Shown here piece by piece: positions 16,718 through 25,897 of a stretch of DNA of 64,000 nucleotides (positions are counted from its first letter, which is position 1; each line of letters begins with the position of its first letter). Under the pieces are notes generated by a model. The model searched no databases. It saw only the letters and a list, made by a program, of their open reading frames with translations, and was not told the origin of the DNA. The translations under genes and the position numbers were made by a program. The stretch lies in contig JAHJCO010000023.1 of assembly GCA_018831265.1 (NCBI GenBank), forward strand, positions 143,402 through 207,401. The letters run 5' to 3'. Source of the stretch: Actinomycetota bacterium (lineage in GTDB: Bacteria > Actinomycetota > Geothermincolia > Fen-727 > Anoxymicrobiaceae).

Positions 16718-17350
16718 TTGAAGCGGATATCCCGGGTCATGCGCAAGGTCAGGGGTGAGGGCGCGTTCACCATCGTCGAGCTGACCATGGTGATGATCAT
16801 CTCGACGATAATGCTGTCCGGCCTGGTAACCCTCGTCTGGGGAGCCATGCAGTCCTTTAACTCAAGCAAGGACCTGCAGGCGGTGAACGACTCCTCGCGA
16901 AGGGTGCTCGCCACCATGAACAGGCAGATACGCACCGCGCTGCACATCGACGACTCCAACACCACCAATATCACCTTCGCCTTCTGGGCGGACGTGGACG
17001 ACGACCAGGGGAACACCGCGGACATTGACACATACACCAACGCCGAGTGGGTCGGCTTCTACTACGACGGAGCCACTCACAAGGCCATGGTGCAGGTGAC
17101 CGAGCCGGCCGGCGGCGGTACGACCACCGGGACGCTCGGCTCCTACGTGACGAGCATCGACTATTACTACTTCCCGGCCGGGGTCATCCCGACCGGCGAC
17201 CCGTACGCGCCGACCAACGGCTACGTCGGGACCAACTTCAACGAGGACATCGGCATGGTCAGGGTGGTCATCCGCTTGCAGAAGAACAGGGTCAGGCGCA
17301 CCTTCTACCAGGACGTGTTTCTGAGGGTCCTCAACAGGACGGCCGACTAG
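16718..17350 (+). CDS. PilW-like minor prepilin (Ala at -1)
   Basis: The 210-residue product has leader, RGEGAFTIVELTMVMIISTI (Glu at +5, Ala at -1), pilin helix and a soluble domain with the SSRRVLATMNRQIRTA motif common in PilW-type minor pilins. TTG start with AAGGAGAG just upstream. Thirty bases separate it from a PilX-like gene, the common PilW-PilX order. Likely part of the pilus initiation complex. Confidence 0.82.
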   Translation: MKRISRVMRKVRGEGAFTIVELTMVMIISTIMLSGLVTLVWGAMQSFNSSKDLQAVNDSSRRVLATMNRQIRTALHIDDSNTTNITFAFWADVDDDQGNTADIDTYTNAEWVGFYYDGATHKAMVQVTEPAGGGTTTGTLGSYVTSIDYYYFPAGVIPTGDPYAPTNGYVGTNFNEDIGMVRVVIRLQKNRVRRTFYQDVFLRVLNRTAD

Positions 17351-17379
17351 TGAGACGCGCGCTAACGCGGAGGGGGAAG

Positions 17380-20304
17380 ATGAGACCGGTGGTCAAGTCC
17401 GGGCTGAGGAGTCTTGCCGGCGACGAGTCGGGGTACGTGATGATCATGACGGCGTTCGTCTTCGTGGTCGTGGCCCTGATAGGTGTCGCCCTGGCGATCG
17501 TGGGCATCAACGAGTTCACGCTATCCGCGCGCACCAAGCTGATGGACCAGTCGTACGGTGTGTCCGAGGCCGGCATTAACAGGGCCGCCGTCCAGATGAA
17601 GCTGGACCCGACCCTCACCTCCGACACGCCGGACGGCACCCACTGCTACGGCGAGTCGGGCGACACCCCGCTGTGGACCTCCACGGAGACGTTCGCGGGG
17701 GGCAGCTACACCACGGAGGTGTGGCAGAGCGAGATGAATACCGTGGGCATAGGGGAGAGGAACAACCCCACCTACAAGGTGGTCAAGTCGACCGGTACCA
17801 TCACCAAGGGATCGCGCACCGCGGAGCGCACCATCCTCGCGCGCATCATATTCGGGATCCCCTCCGACGAGTACGACGCCTCCTTCGACTACTGCATCTA
17901 CAACGGGTTCAACGAGGAAGGCGGGCACGGGACCTGGCCCGACGTGGACTACTGGGTGGGCAAGTGGACCTACGACGGCTACACCGCCTACCAGGGTCAC
18001 GCTCCCAAGGGGGCGATATACTCCAAGGGCACCATCAACATCCCCACCCAGCTCGCCAGCTCCGTGAACATCTACGGCAACATCGTGGCCACCGACAACA
18101 TCACGCTCAGGAACGCCTGGAACATCTTCAACGGCGACAACAGCGGCGTTGCCCTCAAGAAGGGCAACGTGGTGGCCGGGCTGGACGGCTCCGGCACAGC
18201 CACCGTACAGACTCAGGCCTCGACCATGTGGTTGTGCGAGACCCTCAAGGTGCAGGCGGACGGGGCGGCGGGCAAGGGCAACGTGTGCGCCGCCGACGAC
18301 GTGAACGTCACCTCGAACGCCACCATCGGGTTCAACAACCCGCTGGTGCTTGACGGCATCAAGGCCGGACGCGACGTCAACATCTCGGGGACCGCCAACA
18401 TAAGCGCAGACCTTCAGATCGGCAATATCACCTCGGTGCGCAAGACCTACGTTCGCAGCCGCTGGTTCACCGTCGGCGGCATAACCATCGGCAACATCAC
18501 CGCCGGGCAGCACCCCGACGGCTACGGGGTGGACCTGGGAACGTCCTGGGCGTCCTCGATCAACGTGGGTAACATAATCTCCCGTGGCAGGGTCAACGCG
18601 AACGCGACCCTGGCCGGCATCACCATGGGTACGGTGACAGCGGGTAACGACACCAGCGGGACCTACGGCGGCACGGGGGTATACTTCAGGGTGAGCTGGC
18701 TGTCGGGATGCTCGGCGGGCAACCTGACCTCCACGGGCAAGATCGACCTCTCCGCCACCGTGGCATCCTCCATCGAGACGGGCAGCCTGACCGCCGGCAC
18801 CGACAACGCGGGCGGCTCGGGCGGCACCGGCGTGGTGGTATGGGGCAACTCCTTCAGCGGCGTTGATACCAACGGGGGCTCGATCACGTCCAGGGGCGCC
18901 GTGAGCATCAGCATGCCGGCCATCGCGACCTGGAGCATCAACCTGGGCAACGTGTGGTGCGGCAGCAACGTCGACCTCAACGCCGGGGAGTTCTGGTTCG
19001 CGGACAACTCCATAACCTGCGGGACCATGCAGGCCGAGGGCTGGATAGACATGAAGTCCGGCGACGAGATAAACACCAGCTGGGTGACCAGTGAGAGCAG
19101 CGTCACCGCCCAGTGCAACGACAACATCAACATGGGTACCATCTCGGCGAACGGCAACATCTGGGTCGAGTCCGACTGGTGGATAGGCGACCTGCTCAAC
19201 AACAGGGTCAGGGTCGGCGGGATGTACGCTCGCGGCAACGTGCACTGGGAGGGCGTGGCCAACCCGGGCGACGGAGGCAGCAACTCCAACATATCGGGGG
19301 GCTGCTGGGGTAACGACGTCTGGGTCCAGAGGAACGACCTGCTGGATATCACGGATACGGACCTCAGGGACATCAGCCCGATCCCCGGCTACGGTAGCCA
19401 GTCCATAAGGTCGCACACCAACATCCACGTGGACGGGGCCGGGGACCTCTTCTGGGGTACTGACGTGAGGATGTACGACTACATGAACCCGGCAGCATAC
19501 GGCCGCAGCTTCACCGACGACGTTGAAAAGGAAAACTGGATCAACGGCGACCCGGGTCTTCCCGGGCCGTACAGCGTGGCCACGCCGGCGAATCCGGCCA
19601 AGCCGGCGACGCCCACCGTGAACCTGTTCGCCGAGGCCGACCTCGACGCGGAGGTGAACATCCTCGAGCCAAACTGGTCGTACTTCCTCGGCGCGGCGAC
19701 CGATGACGACATAGTCAACCCCGACCCGGACGCTCCGCACGTCATCAGGGACAGGCACGCCTTCGAGGCGGCCGGGACCGGAGGCGACTGGGGCTCGGGT
19801 GACGACGGGGAGATCCTGTTCAAGTGGAACGCCTCGGTCACGGACTCGCCTTACAGCTCCAACGAGACCGTCTACGCGCAGAACGGCGAGGACATAGTCC
19901 TCGACCTCAACTGGAACATGGAGGGGTCCAGCTTCAAGGGCACGGTCGTCACCAAGGGCAGCATCTACATAGACAACTCGCAGCTCGACTGGTTCGTGGA
20001 CGAGGAACAGGAGCTCAACCTGGTCGCCGGCGTGGACATAGTCAAGCGCTCCGGGGGCCTGGCGCTCTGGGAGAGCCAGGACTGCCACTTCCACTTCTGG
20101 GCGAACCGCAACATAGACCTGCGCGACCTTGTGTTCGCCCTCGGCAGCGACAAGACGTTCTACGGATCGTTCACCGCGGGCAACAGGGTCTACTACAACA
20201 GCAACACGCTCGTCGAGCGGACCACCTTCCGCTGGTCCCGGTGGTCGCTGGACCCGGTGGCCTGGGTCGAGCCCTTCAAGGTTCAGTCCTGGAAGGAGAT
20301 GTAG
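17380..20304 (+). CDS. PilX-like protein with long beta-helix-like body
   Basis: The 974-residue product begins with a PilX-type segment, DESGYVMIMTAFVFVVVALI, without Glu at +5, followed by YGVSEAGINRAAVQM, which resembles the start of PilX minor pilins. The body (about 190-900) is rich in short Gly-Asn-Ile/Val/Leu motifs (GNITSVRK, INVGNII, ITMGTVTAG, INLGNV) spaced like coils of a right-handed beta-helix, with many N-D-T-S residues. I chose ATG 17380, preceded by GGAGGGGG; GTG 17350 is possible but weaker, and the longer frame begins inside the previous gene. A surface adhesin joined to a minor-pilin anchor is the best reading. Confidence 0.75.
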   Translation: MRPVVKSGLRSLAGDESGYVMIMTAFVFVVVALIGVALAIVGINEFTLSARTKLMDQSYGVSEAGINRAAVQMKLDPTLTSDTPDGTHCYGESGDTPLWTSTETFAGGSYTTEVWQSEMNTVGIGERNNPTYKVVKSTGTITKGSRTAERTILARIIFGIPSDEYDASFDYCIYNGFNEEGGHGTWPDVDYWVGKWTYDGYTAYQGHAPKGAIYSKGTINIPTQLASSVNIYGNIVATDNITLRNAWNIFNGDNSGVALKKGNVVAGLDGSGTATVQTQASTMWLCETLKVQADGAAGKGNVCAADDVNVTSNATIGFNNPLVLDGIKAGRDVNISGTANISADLQIGNITSVRKTYVRSRWFTVGGITIGNITAGQHPDGYGVDLGTSWASSINVGNIISRGRVNANATLAGITMGTVTAGNDTSGTYGGTGVYFRVSWLSGCSAGNLTSTGKIDLSATVASSIETGSLTAGTDNAGGSGGTGVVVWGNSFSGVDTNGGSITSRGAVSISMPAIATWSINLGNVWCGSNVDLNAGEFWFADNSITCGTMQAEGWIDMKSGDEINTSWVTSESSVTAQCNDNINMGTISANGNIWVESDWWIGDLLNNRVRVGGMYARGNVHWEGVANPGDGGSNSNISGGCWGNDVWVQRNDLLDITDTDLRDISPIPGYGSQSIRSHTNIHVDGAGDLFWGTDVRMYDYMNPAAYGRSFTDDVEKENWINGDPGLPGPYSVATPANPAKPATPTVNLFAEADLDAEVNILEPNWSYFLGAATDDDIVNPDPDAPHVIRDRHAFEAAGTGGDWGSGDDGEILFKWNASVTDSPYSSNETVYAQNGEDIVLDLNWNMEGSSFKGTVVTKGSIYIDNSQLDWFVDEEQELNLVAGVDIVKRSGGLALWESQDCHFHFWANRNIDLRDLVFALGSDKTFYGSFTAGNRVYYNSNTLVERTTFRWSRWSLDPVAWVEPFKVQSWKEM

Positions 20305-20343
20305 CCCTTTCGCCGACGAGATAGAATAACAGGCTGGGATAGG

Positions 20344-20372
20344 GGGCCGGCTTCACCGCCGGCCCTTGATCT
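20344..20372 (+). terminator. Terminator after the minor-pilin island
   Basis: A perfect 8-bp stem GGGCCGGC / GCCGGCCC (20344-20351 and 20358-20365, loop TTCACC) is followed by TTGATCTT. The U-tract is imperfect, so termination may be partial. The remaining gap to 20448 has only a TGCTAGTAT -10-like word near 20411. Confidence 0.6.
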
Positions 20373-20448
20373 TGCGGGCCCAGGGACGCCTCCACGGCGG
20401 CCGGCCGTTCTGCTAGTATGGGTTATCCTCAGAGGAGGTCCGAATCAG

Positions 20449-21030
20449 GTGAGTGGTTTGAAGAGAATCGGCCGGTCGGCCACGGTCCTTGTGCTGGTGC
20501 TTGTCGTGTCCGGCACCGCGCTGCTGGCCGGGTGCGGGGGCTCGAGTATGAGCGCGAGCGACTACAAGGCGCAGTATACCGGGACCATCGACAAGTTCGA
20601 GTCGCAGATCGAGGAGGACGACCGGAAGGCCAACGAGCTGGTCGCCAAGAACGATCTGGCGGCCGTCATCGCGCTGCTGAACCAGCGTATCAAGAACGTC
20701 GACGAGGTATTCGACGAGATCGCCGCCCTGAGGCCTCCGGCGGAGATGCGGGACCTCCAGGCCATCACCCTGTACTACCTGTTCGCCGTGAAGCAGCAGC
20801 TCCAGGCGCAGAACAACCTCAACGACGCCATACGCAAGGAAGAGCCGACCACCGACCTGGTCACGGCCGCCGAGAACGCCAAGGCCAGGACCCAGAAGGT
20901 GACACGCGAGCTCGTGCTCGAGCTCGAGAAGCTGGGGATAACGCTGAAGGTGATGGAGCAGCAGCCCGGCCAGCAGCCAGGAAGCGCCCCGGCGTCCAGC
21001 CCGGCGGGGGAGTCGACCGCCCCGCAGTAG
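20449..21030 (+). CDS. Secreted lipoprotein, coiled coil, unknown function
   Basis: The signal peptide ends in LLAGCGG (lipobox, Cys about residue 29). The mature part is almost wholly helical, with charged heptad-like segments (about 40-170), and ends in a Pro/Ser/Gln tail. I do not recognise the family. GTG start; AGGAGG lies about 10 nt upstream. It appears to be its own unit after the terminator at 20344, with the zinc-finger membrane protein 31 bp downstream. Confidence 0.75.
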   Translation: MSGLKRIGRSATVLVLVLVVSGTALLAGCGGSSMSASDYKAQYTGTIDKFESQIEEDDRKANELVAKNDLAAVIALLNQRIKNVDEVFDEIAALRPPAEMRDLQAITLYYLFAVKQQLQAQNNLNDAIRKEEPTTDLVTAAENAKARTQKVTRELVLELEKLGITLKVMEQQPGQQPGSAPASSPAGESTAPQ

Positions 21031-21061
21031 CCGGACCGCGGTCGATCCAGGGAAGGAGCGT

Positions 21062-21925
21062 ATGGCGCAGAAGACCTGCCCGAAGCACCCCGGACAGGAG
21101 ACCATGGTCCCCTGCCTGGGTTGCGGACGCGATTTCTGCCGCATGTGTGATCCACCCAGGGGCGCGGGCCAGTACTGCCCGCGCTGCTACGCCGAGTCCC
21201 TCGAGCGGCTGTCACCCGGGAAGAAGAGCATAGGCGCCCGGCTGAAAGCCGCCGTCCCGGCTCGCGGCGGGAAGGAGGCGAAGCCTCCCGCCGCCCGCCC
21301 GGCGCCGGGGGGTCCCTCGAAGGTCTCCGGGCTGAAGGCGCGCGGCGGCGACCTTCGTAAAAGGGCGGTTCGTGGTATCAGGGGCGCGGGTTCATGGTTC
21401 GCGTCCCTGCCGAAGAAGTCCTGGCTTTATGCGAGGGACCACTTCCCCGTCCGACTTGCGCCCAGGGGGAAGACGGGCGGGATGCCTCCCTTGAAAGAGA
21501 ACTGGTACAAGCTCGTGGCGATAATACTGGGCGGCTCGCTGCTCTGGATCCTGCTGGTGATGATCACGCGATACCGGCGCCCGTACTACTACTACATTGT
21601 TGCGGCCCTGGTGGCCTCGCTGGTCGTCTGGGCCCTGGGGACCAGGTTCGACGTACAGACCGCAATTATGACCACCGTATTCGCGCTGGCGGCGCTGGCC
21701 ATCGGCGAGCTGGTGGTGCAGATGCTCTTCAGTGCCAACGTCATCAAGAAGCTCGACGTGGGTGAGACGTCGGTGACCTCGTCGAAGTTCTATCGCGACT
21801 ACTACTACTACCTGCTCACCCGGAAGCTGTTGCCGTCGGCGGCGATCGCGTTCCTGATCGGGATCTGGCCGCTGCCTAAGCGCCTGGCCTGGAAGGGGTT
21901 CGCCGCCGCGGAAGCGGAGGACTAG
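21062..21925 (+). CDS. Membrane protein with B-box-like zinc finger
   Basis: Residues 6-42 hold C6, H9, C18, C21, C26, C29, C39 and C42 in a B-box/zinc-ribbon-like arrangement (CPKHPGQETMVPCLGCG). A basic Pro/Ala/Lys-rich linker follows, then four hydrophobic helices in the last 130 residues (such as LVAIILGGSLLWILLVMIT). Function unknown; proteins of this layout are common in Actinomycetota and other environmental lineages. The stop overlaps the stop of the convergent aminopeptidase gene by a shared CTAG. Confidence 0.75.
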   Translation: MAQKTCPKHPGQETMVPCLGCGRDFCRMCDPPRGAGQYCPRCYAESLERLSPGKKSIGARLKAAVPARGGKEAKPPAARPAPGGPSKVSGLKARGGDLRKRAVRGIRGAGSWFASLPKKSWLYARDHFPVRLAPRGKTGGMPPLKENWYKLVAIILGGSLLWILLVMITRYRRPYYYYIVAALVASLVVWALGTRFDVQTAIMTTVFALAALAIGELVVQMLFSANVIKKLDVGETSVTSSKFYRDYYYYLLTRKLLPSAAIAFLIGIWPLPKRLAWKGFAAAEAED

Positions 21926-22983
21926 ACCTGCTGCTCGATGGCGATCCCACGCGTGATGACCTCGGGGCCTTCCCCGGTCAGCAGGACCATCTCCTCTACG
22001 CGCACGCCGAACTCGCCCTCGAAGTAGACACCGGGCTCGAGGGTGAAGACCATGCCCGGCTCGAGCACGTCTCTGGAGAGCAGCGAAAGCGACGGCTTCT
22101 CGTGGGCTTCCAGGCCCACACCGTGGCCCAGCCCGTGCTCGAACCGCTCCGCCAGGCCGCGCTCCTCCAGGACCCTCCTGGCCTCGGCGTCCACGGCGGA
22201 AGCCCGTATGCCCGGCTCCAGGACGTCGATGGCCGCGGAAAGCGCATCCAGCACCGCGTCGAAGACCTCCGTCCGGTGGCCGGAAAGCCCTCCCAGGCTG
22301 ACCATGCGGGTGATGTCCGAGCGGTAGCCCTCGTTGAGGGCGCCGAAGTCCACCATCACAAGGTCATTCCCCGCGAGCGCACGGCTTCCCGCTGTCGCAT
22401 GGGGCATGGAGGAGTCGGGCCCGGATGCCACGATGGTGTCGAACGCCGGGCGCTCGGCCCCCGCGAGCGCCATCCTGTAGTCGATCTCAGAGGCTACCTC
22501 GTGCTCGGTCGCTCCCGCGCGAAGCACCGGGAGCGCGCCCTCGAACCCCGCGGCGGCGCACCGGACCGCGCCCCGTATGGCCGACACCTCGCCCGCGTCC
22601 TTCACCGCCCGCAGTCCCTCGACCAGGCTTTCGGTTGGCTTCAGCACAACACCCGCGGGGACGGCCGCGGCCATGCGCGAGTGGAAGGCGAACGAAACGG
22701 ACTCCTCGAAGCCCACGGTCCCGGAGTCGGGCAGGACCCCGGCCAGGGCGGCCGCGACCTCGCCACGGTAGATGACCGGCTCGCAGGACGGGGCCTCGCG
22801 CGCGACCTGCTCGCGGTACCGTCCGTCGGTGAGGAGCACCGGAGCCCCGCGGCCCACGACCACGACCGCGTTGCTACCGGTGAAACCCGTGAGGTAGCGC
22901 ACGTTCGGAAGACGCGTCACCATGAACACGTCCAGCCTGCCCTTATGCATCTCCTCCGCGAGATTCTCGAGTCGCTTGCTCAT
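21922..22983 (-). CDS. Aminopeptidase P / Xaa-Pro dipeptidase family (M24)
   Basis: The 353-residue product has an N-terminal creatinase-like domain (about 1-125) and a C-terminal pita-bread metallopeptidase with the five ligands of the family: Asp in VMVDFGALNEG, Asp in RSDITRM, His in HGLGHGVGLEAHE, Glu in FTLEPGVY and Glu in VRVEEMV. It removes N-terminal residues before proline. In many genomes this gene sits between aroQ and efp; here it is on the opposite strand and 14 kb from aroQ. Its ATG overlaps the stop of the upstream membrane-protein gene (ATGA). Confidence 0.92.
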   Translation of the reverse strand: MSKRLENLAEEMHKGRLDVFMVTRLPNVRYLTGFTGSNAVVVVGRGAPVLLTDGRYREQVAREAPSCEPVIYRGEVAAALAGVLPDSGTVGFEESVSFAFHSRMAAAVPAGVVLKPTESLVEGLRAVKDAGEVSAIRGAVRCAAAGFEGALPVLRAGATEHEVASEIDYRMALAGAERPAFDTIVASGPDSSMPHATAGSRALAGNDLVMVDFGALNEGYRSDITRMVSLGGLSGHRTEVFDAVLDALSAAIDVLEPGIRASAVDAEARRVLEERGLAERFEHGLGHGVGLEAHEKPSLSLLSRDVLEPGMVFTLEPGVYFEGEFGVRVEEMVLLTGEGPEVITRGIAIEQQV

Positions 22984-25127
22984 CGTTGCTCCTCGACCAT
23001 GATATCACCCAGTATCATCGCCACACGCGCCCCGGAGTAGCCGGGCACCTCCGACAGGGCACGGAGCACTCCGTCCGAGGTGAGAGTGAGCTCGTTCGTC
23101 CCGGGCTTCAGGGTGACGCCCTGGAGCTTCACCGTCGCAGCGCCGGTGGTCAGGCGGGCCGTGGCGGCCGGGATCGCGTCGATCGAGACGGCCAGGTCGC
23201 ATGTGCCTGCCGCGCAAGCGGCCTCAAAGGTGATCGAGCACGTGGCGCTCGAATGCAAATAGGACTCGATCCGTACGGTCGCACGACTGTCGGCCGGGTG
23301 CCGGAAGGTGCCGGTCGGGTCCATGAACGGCTCGAAGAAACCGTGCGCGAACAGGGGAACGAGGTCCGATGCCGGGGCGGTCACCCGGTAGGCGACGCAG
23401 CCGCTGAACCTCTTCACCTCGCTCAGGCCCTCGGGCACCGGGCGCCGGGTGATATCGGTCGGGAAGGTGTAGTTGCGGTGCGGCGGGCCGAGCTCCGCGT
23501 ACGACCCCGGCAGCACCAGCACCAGGTCCGTTCCCAGCCTGGCCAGCAGGCCGGGCGTGGATGGGAAGGTGACGTCCAGGACGCTGTCCCTGAAGAGTGC
23601 CGCCTCGCCGCCGCGCGCTCCGTTCACCAGCGCCTTCCTGTGCAGCCTCTGGTAGAACAGGTACTCGTAGTCGTGGAAGTCGTCCAGCTGATACATCGGG
23701 TACATGGCGGCCACGGTCGCTTCAGGCCTGGCGGCCAGCCAGCGGTAGTAATCGGTCGTGTCGCCCGTGTCCAGGGAGCGAAACGGCGGGATGATGGCGA
23801 ACTCGAGCAGGACCAGTGCCATAAGGACCGCGAGGAGCACTCGTCGGGGCTTCTTCGAAGGCAGCGCGCGGTCGATGCGCCAGAGTCCCAGGCCGGCCAG
23901 CACGCACGCGGAGAGCATCACCGAGATCCCGAAGCGCGCATAGGCCCGGAACGAGGGGAAGACCTCCAGGAAAACGCAGGACGGCAGGTAGACGCGGGTG
24001 CTCCCCAGGTGAAAGTAGGGGGGCATGGAGAGGATGAAGGCGACCAGGCCGCACGCCGCGACGGAGAAGGTGATCCTGCGACGGTCGTCGGGCATCGCCT
24101 CCAGGATCCTGCTACGCGTGGCACCTGTCAACGGGGGCGGCTCCGCGACCGCGGTCGCCGGTCTCCTGAAGGCGAGGACCAGCCCCAGGGCGGCGAGCGC
24201 CATGACGGTGTAGCCGATGAACAGCGAACTCTCGGACAGGAAGCCGCCGTGCAGGTGGGAGAGGATGAAGCCCCGCGTGAGATAGCCGAGCGCCCAGCCG
24301 TCGGCGGCCGGCAGCAGGTAGTCCCAGGGGCGTGCCGAGAACTGGAGGGCGGCTTGGGCGCCCATCTCCGGAGGATGCGAGGCCGCAAGCTGCAGCAACA
24401 GCAGGACAAGCACCGCCACCACCACCGCCAGCACGGGAAGCGCCTTCCAGAAGCGCCCCCGCCCCGGGGCTATTCTCCACGGCCTGCCGGTGATCCAGAG
24501 CGTGAGCGAGAACACGGCCGCGAAGACACCGGCGATCAGGCCGTACTGGTAGTTGAAGAGGACCAGCACCAGGTAGACGCCCCCGCAGGTCAGCACCGAC
24601 TTCCAGGTCCCGTGTCGCCAGGCCCGGACGAGTGCGAGGACGAAAAGGGGCATCCAGAACGTCATGACAAGGCCTAGGTGCTCCTTGCCCTGCGCGAGCA
24701 TGTAGGGGCTGAACGCGAACGCCAGGCCCGATAGAGCGGCCGCCGAGCGGTCGCGTGTCAGGTACTCGACGAGCCAGTACATGGCCAGCCCCGCCAGGAC
24801 GAACGAGACCAGGAGGATCAGGTTGTAGGCCACCGTCTCGTCGAACAGCACGGACAGGACCCTGAGCAGGAGTGCCGAGAGAGGGTCGGCGGTGTACGGG
24901 CTGGTGTCCAGGCCCCAGGGGACCGCAACAAGGGGCATCGGCGAGAGGGGAACCCCGAGCTGCCGGGAGTAGCGCATCCACCACGCGCTCCAGAGGACCC
25001 CCAGGGGGTCCTTCCTGTCCGCGTAGGTGCTGCCGACCAGGGTTATGGCGGGGAAGGTGAAAAGGGCGGTTACGGCAACGTACAGCGCCGGAACGAGGGC
25101 CGCCTTGAGCTTGGGGGCGGACTTCAG
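22980..25127 (-). CDS. GT-C-like multi-pass membrane protein, paralogue 1
   Basis: About 715 residues with ten or more membrane helices and a soluble beta-rich end. The frame extends upstream of the first ATG (24977) through FPAITLVGSTYADRKDP, which matches its paralogue at 27076, so the real start is upstream. No ATG, GTG or TTG exists there; the best candidate is CTG 25127, overlapping the previous stop as CTGA behind GAAGGCGGA. The layout (acidic first loop, helices, extracytoplasmic domain) is that of GT-C polyprenyl-phosphate-sugar-dependent glycosyltransferases or YfhO-like proteins; the sugar is unknown. An F2 repeat overlaps the 5' end. Confidence 0.7.
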   Translation of the reverse strand: MKSAPKLKAALVPALYVAVTALFTFPAITLVGSTYADRKDPLGVLWSAWWMRYSRQLGVPLSPMPLVAVPWGLDTSPYTADPLSALLLRVLSVLFDETVAYNLILLVSFVLAGLAMYWLVEYLTRDRSAAALSGLAFAFSPYMLAQGKEHLGLVMTFWMPLFVLALVRAWRHGTWKSVLTCGGVYLVLVLFNYQYGLIAGVFAAVFSLTLWITGRPWRIAPGRGRFWKALPVLAVVVAVLVLLLLQLAASHPPEMGAQAALQFSARPWDYLLPAADGWALGYLTRGFILSHLHGGFLSESSLFIGYTVMALAALGLVLAFRRPATAVAEPPPLTGATRSRILEAMPDDRRRITFSVAACGLVAFILSMPPYFHLGSTRVYLPSCVFLEVFPSFRAYARFGISVMLSACVLAGLGLWRIDRALPSKKPRRVLLAVLMALVLLEFAIIPPFRSLDTGDTTDYYRWLAARPEATVAAMYPMYQLDDFHDYEYLFYQRLHRKALVNGARGGEAALFRDSVLDVTFPSTPGLLARLGTDLVLVLPGSYAELGPPHRNYTFPTDITRRPVPEGLSEVKRFSGCVAYRVTAPASDLVPLFAHGFFEPFMDPTGTFRHPADSRATVRIESYLHSSATCSITFEAACAAGTCDLAVSIDAIPAATARLTTGAATVKLQGVTLKPGTNELTLTSDGVLRALSEVPGYSGARVAMILGDIMVEEQR

Positions 25128-25164
25128 TCCGCCTTCTCTCTCCGGGGTGGAAGTCCCGGCCCAA
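25111..25164 (+). repeat. F2 repeat pair at a gene junction
   Basis: A 54-bp module: hairpin GGCGGAC / GTCCGCC (loop TTCA), 7-nt spacer, then a second hairpin unit ending AGTCCCGGCCCAA. It is colinear and the same length as the intergenic module at 46081-46134. Here it lies over the end of the methyltransferase gene and the start of the next, so it encodes the methyltransferase tail and stop codon. Confidence 0.85.
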
Positions 25165-25897
25165 ATCCGAGGGGACGGGCCACCGCGATGAGGGAGAGCC
25201 CGAACGGCAGGGGTACGCGGCCGAGCAGGTGCCTCTCAGAAGCGAAGACGCGCTCGGCGAGCCGGTTGAGCGGCCCGGGGGGCACGCTCAGGTCGGGGCC
25301 CGGCTCCGCGCGCCGTATCTTCGACAGGATGCGCGCCGCGGCGGCGGGCGGGAACAGGATGGTGTTGTAGTACGAGAGCAGCTCGATTTGGTAACCCGCC
25401 TGAATGAGGAGGCGCTTCAGCCCCCTCCTGGAGTAGCGGCGCCGGTGGTGGTGGTACGCGTCGCGCGGGGCGTAGAGCCACTGGTATGCAGGCACGGTCA
25501 CCACCAGTATCCCCCCGTCCGCGATGAGAGGGATGGTTCCCTCCAGCGCCGCCCGGTCGTCGTCCAGGTGCTCGAGGAGGTCCGACATCAACACGACGTC
25601 GAACCGGCCCTCCAGCCTGCCGACGTCCTCGGGGATGCCTCCCTGTAAGACGGTGCCCGCACCTCTGCCCGTGGCGTACTCCACCGCGTCCGCCGAGAAG
25701 TCCATCCCCACGGTCTCGCCCAGCGGTGCCAGGTCCTCCATCATCGCACCGGTCCCGCTGCCCAGGTCGAGGAATCGCGGCCGGGCGCGTGCCGGGCGGT
25801 ATCTCTCGATTATGTCCAGCAGGATGGCGCGCTTGGCCCTGAACCACCAGTGGGCCTTCTCCTGCTCGTACATCTCGCGGTAGAGCTCACGCTCCAC
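25124..25897 (-). CDS. SAM-dependent methyltransferase, class I
   Basis: The 257-residue product has the SAM motif I FLDLGSGTGAMMEDL (about 50-65), acidic loop VGMDFSADAVEYA and motif DVVLMSDLLEHLDDD typical of UbiG/Methyltransf_11-type enzymes. Substrate unknown; it is between a polyprenyl-phosphate glycosyltransferase and a GT-C-like protein, so a glycan or lipid is likely. GTG 25897 with AAGGAAG upstream is preferred, giving an 11-bp overlap with the glycosyltransferase gene. The last dozen residues (GPGLPPRREKAD) are encoded by an F2 repeat. Confidence 0.85.
   Translation of the reverse strand: MERELYREMYEQEKAHWWFRAKRAILLDIIERYRPARARPRFLDLGSGTGAMMEDLAPLGETVGMDFSADAVEYATGRGAGTVLQGGIPEDVGRLEGRFDVVLMSDLLEHLDDDRAALEGTIPLIADGGILVVTVPAYQWLYAPRDAYHHHRRRYSRRGLKRLLIQAGYQIELLSYYNTILFPPAAAARILSKIRRAEPGPDLSVPPGPLNRLAERVFASERHLLGRVPLPFGLSLIAVARPLGFGPGLPPRREKAD

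Noticed and set aside
17521..20094. Antisense open frame of 857 codons opposite the PilX-like gene
   Set aside because: Composition is a GC-skew artefact (Val, Asp, His, Gly runs), with no ribosome site or domain.
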